A stretch of DNA of 6,379 nucleotides, from contig CAZCBJ010000225.1 of the NCBI GenBank assembly GCA_964496705.1, positions 1-6,379 of the forward strand. The letters run 5' to 3'. The position numbers were made by a program, and so were the translations under genes. Below are positions 1 through 5,706 of this stretch, piece by piece. Position 1 is the first letter of the stretch. Each line of letters starts with the position of its first letter. The notes below the pieces were generated by a model that searched no databases, was not told the DNA's origin, and worked only from the letters and a program-made list of their open reading frames with translations. Source of the DNA: CAZCBJ01 sp964496705 (GTDB taxonomy: Bacteria > Chloroflexota > Anaerolineae > Anaerolineales > Anaerolineaceae).

Positions 1-20
1 AGTAATGCGTCGGGGTAACC

Positions 21-94
21 CTTGTGGTTACCCGCCACCCTTGTGGTTACCCGCCACCCTTGTGGTTACCCGCCCCCTTGTGGTTACCCGAACC
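21..94. repeat. Tandem array, about 3.9 copies of a 19-bp unit
   Basis: The unit CTTGTGGTTACCCGCCACC occurs at 21-39 and 40-58. It recurs one base shorter at 59-76 and partially at 77-94, where it ends in GAACC instead of GCCACC. The units abut without spacers, which excludes a CRISPR array. The left border forms a hairpin: GGGTAACC at 13-20 pairs with GGTTACCC at 26-33. The right border forms another: GTGGTT at 80-85 pairs with AACCAC at 91-96. No reading frame here looks like a real gene. The array lies downstream of the histidine kinase gene. It could be a minisatellite-like intergenic repeat or a protein-binding array; the sequence does not decide between these. Confidence 0.85.
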
Positions 95-102
95 ACGTTT
101 TT
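80..102 (+). terminator. Terminator-like hairpin with T tract at the array end
   Basis: On the plus strand a perfect 6-bp stem (GTGGTT 80-85, AACCAC 91-96) with a 5-nt loop is followed by G and five T residues (98-102). This has the shape of a weak intrinsic terminator for transcription entering from the left edge. The stem is short and only moderately GC-rich, and its left arm is also part of the tandem repeat unit, so the resemblance may be incidental. Confidence 0.25.
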
Positions 103-161
103 ACGAGGCGCTTGTGGATATATAAATTTACTTGGATGGTCTGGGGGGCGTGCGGGCAGCT

Positions 162-212
162 TTCGGGCAGGGACAAGCCTTCGGGCAGGGACAAGCCCTG
201 CCCCGACAGGGG
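162..212. repeat. Duplicated 18-mer plus GC-rich palindrome (REP-like)
   Basis: TTCGGGCAGGGACAAGCC is repeated exactly and head-to-tail at 162-179 and 180-197. The second copy runs into an inverted partner: GGGCAGGG at 183-190 pairs with CCCTGCCC at 196-203 across the 5-nt loop ACAAG. A second small hairpin, CCCC-GACA-GGGG, sits at 201-212, directly past the stop codon of the minus-strand kinase gene. No T tract follows on the minus strand, so this is better described as a REP-like palindrome than as a canonical intrinsic terminator. It could still protect the 3' end of the kinase mRNA. Confidence 0.7.
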
Positions 213-214
213 AA

Positions 215-1891
215 TTAATCTTCACGCAGGTACGGCACCCAGGCCAGCACCGAGGTGCCCTGACCAGGCGCCGAGGTGATCTCCACCTCGCCGCCCACGC
301 TGCGCGCGCGGGTCTGCATGTTGGCCAGGCCATGCCCCAGGTTGAATTTGACCTGAGTCAGGTCAAAGCCGCGACCGTCGTCGTTCACCTCGAGGACCAC
401 CCGCTCGGGTGTGGTCCATAACGCCACCTCCACCCGCCGCGCGCGACCGTGCTTGGCAATGTTGGCCAGCGCCTCCTGGCAGATGTGAAACAGGGCGATA
501 GCCTGCTCGTCGGGCAAATCAGCCAGTCCGTCCGGCGGCCCTTCCAGGTCCACCTCCACCAGCGTGTTGGCGCGGAATTCGGTCGCCAGGCGCTGGATGC
601 CCTGCATCAGGGTTTCGTTTTGAAGCTGGCGCGGGCGCAGGTCCAGGATATAGGCGCGGATGTCGCGAATAACGCTGTTGAGGTCGAGCGTGGCCTGGTT
701 GATGCGCTGGCGCGCCTGCTCGGGATTCTCTGACATGAGCAGTCGGGCGTGGTCTAGGGTCAGCCCCACGGCGTAGATGGATTGAATGATTCCGTCATGC
801 AGGTCCATGCCGATGCGCTCGCGCTCTTCCAGGATGGCCAGCCGGCGCTGCTGCAAGTTGAGGCGCATGTTCTCCACTGCCATGCCCACCCAGGCGCCAA
901 TTGAGGTGAGCAGTTGCAGCTCCTCTTCGCCCAGCGGTTCGTTGTGGCAGTTGGCCACGCACAGCACGCCGATGCTGCCGCGCCGCCCGGTGAGTGGAAA
1001 ACAGGCTGCCTGACGGAAGCAGCCCGCCGAAGGTGACAGGTCGGAAGTGATTTCTTCCACGCCCAGCACCAGCGGCTGGCCGCTGCGCGCGGTCTGCCCG
1101 ACTGCCCCCTCGCCCAGGCGGAATTCATCCTGGCGCCACAATCGCTCAGCCAGCTCGCTGTGGTGCAGCGCCAGGCGCAGCACACGGCTGTCTTCATCGC
1201 GCAGATAGATTTCCCCCAGCTCCAAGTGCAGGTTATCCATCACCGAAGCGAGCGCCTGTTCCAGCACTGGCTCGATATCCGGTGAAGCCCCCAGCAGCGA
1301 GGCTAGATGGTTGAGCAGCGCCAGGTTTTCATTGCGGCGGGTCAGCACCTGGTCACGCTCGGTGAGGTCGGCATACAGGCGCGCATTGGCGATGGCGATG
1401 GCAGCATAAGCCGCCAGGGTTTCGATCACTTGCTGGTCTTCGGCGCTGAACTCGGGCGCACCCTGCTTTTCGGTCAGGTAAATCTGCCCCAGTTGCTGAT
1501 CGCCCAGGCGGATGGACACGCCCAACAAGCTGCGCATCGGCGGGTGGGGGGCAGGATAGCCCGCGCTGCGCGGGTCGGCGGCGATATCGGGGATGCGGAT
1601 GGGCCCGTCGCCGTGCATCAGCGCGCCGATCAGCCCCCGCCCGCGCGGTGGGTGGGGCATGCGCGCGATTTCCTCCGCGCTCATCACAAAGGTGATGAAT
1701 CGCTCCAGTTCCCCCTCTTCGTTGAGCACGCCCACCGCGGCATACCGCGCCCCAACCTGCCCGGCTGCCAGCGCGGCGATGCGCTCCAGCAGCGAATCCA
1801 ACGAGGTGTCTTGAATCAGGTCAAGGCTGGTGCGGTGCAAAGCGGCCAATCGCTCTTCGAGCTGCTCGCGGGTTAGAGGCCTGGCGCTCAT
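215..1891 (-). CDS. Cytosolic GAF-GAF sensor histidine kinase (HisKA_3 family)
   Basis: This 558-residue protein is a two-component sensor kinase expected to autophosphorylate on histidine and pass the phosphate to a LuxR/NarL-type response regulator, as is usual for the NarX/DegS/LiaS/NreB group. Visible domains are GAF1 (about 18-172), GAF2 (about 190-345), a short coiled linker, HisKA_3 dimerisation (about 354-422) and HATPase_c (about 460-556). The phosphoacceptor is His365 in RIGMDLHDGIIQS. The N box is CQEALANIAKHG with Asn477, the G1 box is NDDGRGFD (503-510), and the G2 region is GHGLANM (519-525). There is no signal peptide or membrane segment, so sensing is cytosolic. GAF2 carries Cys291, Cys297, Cys311 and Cys315, a possible redox or metal site. 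The start is the ATG at 1889-1891; no strong ribosome binding site is visible before it. No partner response regulator lies in the window. The family call is firm; the ligand is unknown. Confidence 0.95.
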   Translation of the reverse strand: MSARPLTREQLEERLAALHRTSLDLIQDTSLDSLLERIAALAAGQVGARYAAVGVLNEEGELERFITFVMSAEEIARMPHPPRGRGLIGALMHGDGPIRIPDIAADPRSAGYPAPHPPMRSLLGVSIRLGDQQLGQIYLTEKQGAPEFSAEDQQVIETLAAYAAIAIANARLYADLTERDQVLTRRNENLALLNHLASLLGASPDIEPVLEQALASVMDNLHLELGEIYLRDEDSRVLRLALHHSELAERLWRQDEFRLGEGAVGQTARSGQPLVLGVEEITSDLSPSAGCFRQAACFPLTGRRGSIGVLCVANCHNEPLGEEELQLLTSIGAWVGMAVENMRLNLQQRRLAILEERERIGMDLHDGIIQSIYAVGLTLDHARLLMSENPEQARQRINQATLDLNSVIRDIRAYILDLRPRQLQNETLMQGIQRLATEFRANTLVEVDLEGPPDGLADLPDEQAIALFHICQEALANIAKHGRARRVEVALWTTPERVVLEVNDDGRGFDLTQVKFNLGHGLANMQTRARSVGGEVEITSAPGQGTSVLAWVPYLRED

Positions 1892-1949
1892 AATGGATAT
1901 ATTTTACCCGAATTGGTGGAGGAATAGAATAGCGGCATCGTTTTTCTGT

Positions 1950-2007
1950 CCGCCATGCCCCTTCTTCGGCAACATACAACGCCGTTACAACTTTAGGGGC
2001 ATGGCGG
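1950..2007. repeat. Perfect 13-bp inverted repeat with nested hairpin
   Basis: CCGCCATGCCCCT at 1950-1962 is the exact reverse complement of AGGGGCATGGCGG at 1995-2007, with a 32-base interior. Inside the interior, CGGC (1967-1970) pairs with GCCG (1981-1984) around a 10-base loop, so the whole unit can fold as stem, internal loop and stem. The left arm begins 59 bases upstream of the kinase start codon, so the structure sits in the kinase promoter/leader region. It could be a pair of operator half-sites, a structured leader, or the terminal repeats of a very small non-autonomous element. No flanking target duplication is obvious. Confidence 0.75.
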
Positions 2008-2119
2008 TGAAGGAGCTTTTCTGCATAATGATTTTAACCTAGCTGTCCGTCCAATCGGCGGTGCCTGTTGATTCCGGCAGTCTGGAATGAATGAGTGTGT
2101 TCCCACGGGGGCGATTGCG

Positions 2120-2230
2120 ATGAAACCCTGGACAATCAAAATCCTGGCAATCCTTGAGGTGATTGGGGTGGCTTTTGCCGCGGCGCGCACTTGCTGGGTA
2201 CCGACCACACACACCGTAAAGCGAAAACGG
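2120..2230 (+). pseudogene. Possible remnant of a small membrane-protein gene
   Basis: From the ATG at 2120, preceded by GGGGG (2107-2111) with an 8-base gap, the frame reads MKPWTIKILAILEVIGVAFA and then a short polar, Lys/Arg-rich stretch. This resembles a signal-anchor N-terminus followed by a basic cytosolic segment. The frame stays open only by running about 258 bases antisense through the end of the DUF3592-like gene (stop at 2579-2581), where the sequence no longer looks protein-like. The supported part is therefore roughly 35 codons. It may be the decayed 5' end of a small membrane protein or simply chance. No homologue was recognised. Confidence 0.2.
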
Positions 2231-2323
2231 AAAAGATCAGACAAAACATCCGCTGGCCTATTGGGTCAGCTGGGGATAGATTTAGTAATGAACGCGCTTA
2301 TTGTTTTGCGATTTGCCCGGGAT

Positions 2324-2962
2324 TTATTGGGCACTGGCCCTTTTCTTCTTGCGCGGCAGGAAGACAATGTACACCATCACAGCCGCCGCGCTGAAGGCCA
2401 GCCCCAGGAAACCAGTGATGCCGCTCACCAGCCAGCGCAGGATGTCGCCGCTCAGCGAGCGGATGTGCGCCCGGCTGGGGCGCTGCGGGTCATAAGCCAC
2501 GTTGACTGCCTCGCCCACCTCGTAAGCCGGCGGCCAGCTGCCCTGGTTCAATTCCACTCGCTGCAGGTTGCCGTCCGGTAAGGCGAAAGCCACCACCGGG
2601 TAGTAATAATCGTTGCCTTCGGTATCGCTGCGCACCACCATCTCCACCACCTGGCCCGGAACGGTGACCTCGCGGCGAATCGCCCGCGAGGTGAACAGCG
2701 CAGCGACAACCGTGATGACCAGCATCAGCGCGGCGATGCCGGCGAAAATGCCCAGCAGCAGTTTTTCCATTGCGAATGGTTTGCCTGTGCTGGCCATCTC
2801 AGCCCATTCAGGCTGCGCCTCCGGCCCGTCCAGGATCATGTCCATGATCTTGTCGCGGTCGCGCGGGTCGGGGATGTCGGCGGCATCCGCGTAGGTGATG
2901 CCGTCCACCTCCACCGATTTGACTTCGTCATCTTCCCAGTTCACCGTATAGCTCTTGTTCAT
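2324..2962 (-). CDS. DUF3592-like two-TM membrane protein
   Basis: This 212-residue protein is of unknown function. The first 65 residues are acidic and soluble (MNKSYTVNWEDDEVKSVEVD...). A first membrane helix spans about residues 67-91. A DUF3592-type extracytoplasmic segment (about 98-170) follows, with the pattern GQVVEMV...YYYPVVAF..PDG.........GSWPPAYEVGEAVNVAYDPQRP. A second helix covers about 175-202, and the tail is basic (RKKKR). DUF3592 proteins generally have this strand-rich domain held between two helices, but no reaction is established. The start at 2960-2962 is chosen because GAGAG (2974-2970) sits 7 bases before it; an in-frame ATG 30 bases further upstream (2990-2992) lacks a ribosome binding site. 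The gene is divergent from the lipoprotein gene at 3106 and shares its upstream region, so the two may be coordinately expressed. Domain assignment is by recalled pattern only. Confidence 0.85.
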   Translation of the reverse strand: MNKSYTVNWEDDEVKSVEVDGITYADAADIPDPRDRDKIMDMILDGPEAQPEWAEMASTGKPFAMEKLLLGIFAGIAALMLVITVVAALFTSRAIRREVTVPGQVVEMVVRSDTEGNDYYYPVVAFALPDGNLQRVELNQGSWPPAYEVGEAVNVAYDPQRPSRAHIRSLSGDILRWLVSGITGFLGLAFSAAAVMVYIVFLPRKKKRASAQ

Positions 2963-2969
2963 AGAAAAA

Positions 2970-2974
2970 CTCTC
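2970..2974 (-). promoter_or_regulatory. Ribosome binding site selecting the start at 2962
   Basis: GAGAG on the minus strand lies 7 bases from the ATG at 2960-2962. The alternative in-frame ATG at 2990-2992 has no purine-rich element before it. Confidence 0.6.
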
Positions 2975-3005
2975 GCTAAAAATTGGCGACATAAATCAAT
3001 CAAGA

Positions 3006-3034
3006 TTGCTATTTAAGATAAAGTATAGCATAAT
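3006..3034 (+). promoter_or_regulatory. Predicted promoter of the beta-propeller lipoprotein gene
   Basis: TTGCTA (3006-3011) and CATAAT (3029-3034) match the sigma-70 -35 and -10 boxes with a 17-base spacer, placing transcription start near 3041 and leaving a leader of about 65 bases before the ATG at 3106. The -10 box overlaps the extended -10 of the divergent minus-strand promoter at 3029-3030. Confidence 0.5.
3022..3030 (-). promoter_or_regulatory. Predicted extended -10 promoter of the DUF3592-like gene
   Basis: The minus strand reads TGCTATACT from 3030 to 3022, an extended -10 (TGN plus TATACT) one base from the TATAAT consensus. No good -35 box lies 16-18 bases upstream, which is typical of extended -10 promoters. 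Transcription would start near 3015, giving a leader of about 50 bases. Confidence 0.45.
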
Positions 3035-3092
3035 TGTCCGATAAATACGATGGTGAAAAAGACGTGCCAGTTGACAGGTTTTTAGATAAATT

Positions 3093-3098
3093 GAGAGG
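3093..3098 (+). promoter_or_regulatory. Ribosome binding site selecting the start at 3106
   Basis: GAGAGG lies 7 bases before the ATG at 3106. This fixes the start at the lipoprotein signal peptide rather than at the in-frame TTG at 3034, which would place 24 polar residues before the signal. Confidence 0.8.
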
Positions 3099-3105
3099 CA
3101 TTGAA

Positions 3106-5004
3106 ATGCGAAGATCTTTTTTTTATCTGTTTGTGCTGTTCAGTTTGGTCATCTCCGCCTGCGGCATGCCGGCATCAGAGGTCGCGCAGCTTTCGCGCGT
3201 TGAAAACACAACCGAGGGCCAGGCCGCGCCCTCAACCGCTGAGATGCGGCTGTCTGAAATTCCGCTGACCTTCTCGCCCACTGCCGGCCTCGTTTCCGAG
3301 CCTACGCTCACACCCAGCCCCAGCCCGACTCACACCCCAAGCCCATCCCCTACCGCCACGCCCAGGCCGAAGAAAATTGTTTCAGATACCCTGGCTGAGC
3401 TGCAGGTGATGCGTTTCGCCACTAACTTTTTGGAAGACGGAAAAATTTATCATCGTTTCCTGAGCCCGGATACACGCCTGATCGCCGAATCCGGCTGCCG
3501 GAACAACGATATAGACGTCTGCTTCCATCCCGTGTTTCGCCTGGTGGATGTGGACAGCGGCGAGGTGTTGCGCGAACTGGATAGGCTGGTTTCATACGTC
3601 CACATTGCTAAATTCAGCCCGGATGGAACCATTCTGGCAGCCGCAGGGTGCAATATAGATCTGTATTTGGTGGGCGAACCCGATACGCTCTGCACAGCCC
3701 CGCGTCTGTGGCTGATCGATACGGCCAGCGGAAAAATGACATTTGAGCTGGGGAAATATAATTCAACCATCCGCAGCCTGTTGTTCAGCGCGGATGGTCA
3801 AAAATTGTACGTTGGGGTGCGATATTTCAAGAAAACCAGCGAAAATGACAGCAGCGTGCGGGTGTGGGAGGTGAAAAGTGGCAAGCTGGTGGATGAATTC
3901 CAGCCGGATATCGTCAATTGCATGGATGTTACCCTCCAATTTGCCCCCGGCGAGCGTTTTCTGGTCACCCGCTACAGTTCTCCTTGCACGGGTGAATCCT
4001 ACGTCAAGTGGTGGGATATGCAGCAGCGCGCCGTGCGCCCGCACGGCGGCGGGCAGGGTGTTCAATACGCGCTCAGTGCAGACGGGTCGCGGATCGCCGT
4101 CCAGGAGAGTTTGAATAATGTCGCCATATTGGTCTATGATCTGCTCAGCGCGGAGCGCCTCGCCTATCTGCCTGGATTGGGCAGCTTCGGTGATCGAATC
4201 CAATTTGATTTTTTACAGAATAACCAGACACTGCTGGTATCCCGATATGATTGGTTGAAAGTATTTGACTTGAGCCAGGGAAAGGTGATCAAGGAAATCC
4301 CGCGCTCAAAAGATAGTCCTTCCTCATACGTCCGGCTCAGCCCTGACCGCAGCCTGCTGTTGACGGGCGCTACCCACGAAAAGTCGAGCAGCTTTAATAT
4401 GATGGGCAGTCTTTGGGATACCACCACCTGGCAGGAAACCCGCTTGAAAGCGGTCAGGATGCAGGCAATATACAACGCTGCGGGGCAGTTCAGCACCGAC
4501 CAGCAGCGCATCGTCTTTGTGGATACCTACACCACGGCTGTTTGGGGATTGCCAGATATTGAACAAGAATCTGCCCTGGCGACTTTGCTTGCGTATCAGG
4601 ATTTGCTGGTCAAGGGCAAGTATGCCCTGGCGGCGCAGAAGCTGGTGTTGGACGATGAGTATTATTACACCGGGGTTCTGGCAGAGATGGTTCCAGAAGC
4701 TGCGCCGGGCGACCTGGCGGGCGTGTTATCCACCCTGTGCCAGGATGAGCGTTTCCCCTGTCTGCCGGTGCGCGAGGTGCTGCTTCGCTCGCAGGTGGCT
4801 GAAGACCGCTACCTGTTTGTGGTCAATTTTAACCAATTGGACGGCACACCTGCGGTCTGGCCGCTGTGCGTGGGCGTTCCGGAGGCCAAATCCTGTTTCC
4901 GGCGTGACGGGCTGTTCGAGTATGAAGTGGTCCGGCAGGCGAACGGAGAATTCATCATTCGCAACAGCCTGCCTCCGGGGATTGATTTGCGCCCGGAGCC
5001 TTAA
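3106..5004 (+). CDS. Beta-propeller (WD40-like) lipoprotein with Cys-containing C-terminal domain
   Basis: This 632-residue exported protein has a lipoprotein signal (MRRSFFYLFVLFSLVISAC), with lipobox I-S-A-C and Cys19 as the lipidated residue. A Pro/Ser/Thr linker (about 63-88, TPSPSPTHTPSPSPTATPRP) holds the rest away from the membrane. A WD40-like beta-propeller follows (about 93-481) with repeated blade signatures: FSPDGTILAAAG, FSADGQKLYVG, LSADGSRIAVQ and LSPDRSLLLTG, each followed by a W-D or V-W type strand. The final 145 residues form a separate alpha/beta domain with Cys545, Cys552, Cys588 and Cys597; it resembles, from memory, a tail seen in other Chloroflexota lipoproteins. Even numbers of Cys in the exported part suggest disulfides. 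A role in protein-protein or ligand binding at the cell surface is inference; no catalytic motif is visible. It is divergent from the DUF3592-like gene and convergent with the lipoprotein gene at 5232. Confidence 0.92.
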   Translation: MRRSFFYLFVLFSLVISACGMPASEVAQLSRVENTTEGQAAPSTAEMRLSEIPLTFSPTAGLVSEPTLTPSPSPTHTPSPSPTATPRPKKIVSDTLAELQVMRFATNFLEDGKIYHRFLSPDTRLIAESGCRNNDIDVCFHPVFRLVDVDSGEVLRELDRLVSYVHIAKFSPDGTILAAAGCNIDLYLVGEPDTLCTAPRLWLIDTASGKMTFELGKYNSTIRSLLFSADGQKLYVGVRYFKKTSENDSSVRVWEVKSGKLVDEFQPDIVNCMDVTLQFAPGERFLVTRYSSPCTGESYVKWWDMQQRAVRPHGGGQGVQYALSADGSRIAVQESLNNVAILVYDLLSAERLAYLPGLGSFGDRIQFDFLQNNQTLLVSRYDWLKVFDLSQGKVIKEIPRSKDSPSSYVRLSPDRSLLLTGATHEKSSSFNMMGSLWDTTTWQETRLKAVRMQAIYNAAGQFSTDQQRIVFVDTYTTAVWGLPDIEQESALATLLAYQDLLVKGKYALAAQKLVLDDEYYYTGVLAEMVPEAAPGDLAGVLSTLCQDERFPCLPVREVLLRSQVAEDRYLFVVNFNQLDGTPAVWPLCVGVPEAKSCFRRDGLFEYEVVRQANGEFIIRNSLPPGIDLRPEP

Positions 5005-5015
5005 TCAACCTCCGG
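4993..5015. other. GC-rich inverted repeat over the stop codon at 5002-5004
   Basis: CCGGAG (4993-4998) pairs with CTCCGG (5010-5015) across an 11-base loop that contains the TAA stop of the propeller lipoprotein gene. No T tract follows on either strand, so it is at most a weak or factor-dependent termination element between convergent genes. Confidence 0.3.
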
Positions 5016-5030
5016 TCGGGTAACTGGCCT

Positions 5031-5219
5031 TCAAATTGTAGAAACGCCCTGGAGCGTAATCTCCAATCCTTCGTAGGCCACCGCCACCCCGTGCGGGGCG
5101 CAGCATGCCCTCGGCGCGCAGCCACCGCTCTGCGGGCACCCTTCGACGGTCCAGCGGTGCTGCTGTTCTACAAGCAGCGCAAGCCGCTCCCGCGCCAGCG
5201 GGCGATCTTTGTGCCTCAA
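5031..5219 (-). pseudogene. Possible eroded or non-canonical small gene (62 codons)
   Basis: A minus-strand frame from TTG at 5217-5219 to TGA at 5031-5033 starts 12 bases after the stop of the lipoprotein gene, in the same direction as the DsrE-like, flavodoxin and lipoprotein cluster. Its product would be 62 residues, Cys-rich in the middle (GCPQSGGCAPRACCAPHG) and ending in a strand-like segment (VAVAYEGLEITLQGVSTI). Against it: no ATG, no ribosome binding site, and no recognised family. An overlapping minus-strand frame (5005-5319) is also open, as expected in GC-rich DNA. It may be the remains of a fourth cluster gene or chance. Confidence 0.22.
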
Positions 5220-5231
5220 AAATAAACGGGT

Positions 5232-5690
5232 CTATTTGACCACCCTCAGCGGGCCGAGGATGCCGTAGGGCTTGACCGGCTGCTGGGGGGTGTTGATCGG
5301 CGATTCGCCTGCCATGCATACCAGGTAAAGCGGGCGCGCATCCAACACCAGGGTTTTCTCACTGCGAGTGCCGGGCGCGGCGGGGAAGAATTCGCCCTGC
5401 ACCCGCGCCCAGGAGGGTGGAAAGACCGCGATGAACTCCGCGCCGAGCGCCTCGCTCAGATCCTGCGTGCCCCTGCCTTCGTCCAGGCTGAGCAGCCACA
5501 GGCCGTGCACCGCGGGGGCGGGGTCGCGGATCTCCCATGTTACGGTCACCTCGCCGGCGCTCAGGCGAGATGCGCCCTCCACCCTGCAGGTTCCGTCCGT
5601 GCTGATCACGTGCAGGCTGCGCACCGGCGGGCTGCAGGCGGCGCAGGCCAGCAGGAGCAAAACCAACGCCATGCGCATCCATCGCTGCAT
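5232..5690 (-). CDS. Small lipoprotein of unknown function
   Basis: This 152-residue protein begins MQRWMRMALVLLLLACAACS, a lipoprotein signal in which either Cys16 (LLAC) or Cys19 (CAAC, followed by SPP) could be lipidated. The mature part is short, rich in predicted beta strands (EVTVTWEIRDP, HGLWLLSLD, EKTLVLDARPLYLVC), and has Cys35 and Cys125, likely one disulfide after export. No catalytic motif or named family was recognised; a beta-sandwich fold is only a guess. The start at 5688-5690 is set by GGAGGGAAGG immediately before the ATG, with GGAGG 5 bases away. An in-frame start further upstream (5789) would overlap the flavodoxin gene and bury the signal peptide. The gene follows the flavodoxin-domain gene by 16 bases, so co-transcription is likely. 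Confidence 0.82.
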   Translation of the reverse strand: MQRWMRMALVLLLLACAACSPPVRSLHVISTDGTCRVEGASRLSAGEVTVTWEIRDPAPAVHGLWLLSLDEGRGTQDLSEALGAEFIAVFPPSWARVQGEFFPAAPGTRSEKTLVLDARPLYLVCMAGESPINTPQQPVKPYGILGPLRVVK

Positions 5691-5695
5691 CCTTC

Positions 5696-5700
5696 CCTCC
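5696..5700 (-). promoter_or_regulatory. Strong ribosome binding site for the 5690 start
   Basis: GGAGG on the minus strand, 5 bases before the ATG at 5690, lies inside the 16-base gap after the flavodoxin-domain stop codon. It decides the start at the lipoprotein signal peptide. Confidence 0.75.
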
Positions 5701-5706
5701 GTTGGT

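Larger units (their letters stand above)
1892..2323. other. 432-base gene-free interval
   Basis: This lies between two minus-strand genes: the kinase start on the left and the DUF3592-like stop on the right. It is more AT-rich than its neighbours. It contains the inverted repeat at 1950-2007 and a short membrane-protein-like reading frame beginning at 2120. The kinase promoter should lie in the left part, but no -35/-10 pair at good spacing stands out; TAAAAT (minus strand, 1906-1901) is too near the start codon. No tRNA-like or riboswitch-like fold was recognised. Confidence 0.6.

Noticed and set aside
21..94. CRISPR array
   Set aside because: Units of 19 bases abut with no unique spacers, and no cas genes are present.
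5..421. Open frames over the left repeat region on both strands
   Set aside because: They translate the tandem repeats and continue antisense into the kinase ATP-binding region; the proteins are low-complexity and have no domain.
1307..1876. 189-codon open frame on the plus strand
   Set aside because: It is wholly antisense to the two GAF-domain region of the kinase, which has clear family motifs; long antisense frames are expected in GC-rich coding DNA.
3071..3076. Consensus -35 hexamer TTGACA
   Set aside because: No -10 box occurs at 16-18 bases, where the ribosome binding site lies instead; transcription would start at or after the start codon.
3034..3105. TTG start at 3034 for the propeller lipoprotein
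   Set aside because: It would put 24 polar residues before the signal peptide, and the TTG lies at the predicted -10 box; ATG 3106 has a good ribosome binding site.
4517..5023. 168-codon plus-strand frame, rich in Trp, Arg and Cys
   Set aside because: It is a shifted-frame shadow of the C-terminal domain of the propeller lipoprotein, whose own frame is continuous and motif-bearing.
5087..5098. CCCC-GTGC-GGGG hairpin as a terminator between convergent genes
   Set aside because: The stem is only 4 bp around a 4-base loop, with no T tract on either side.
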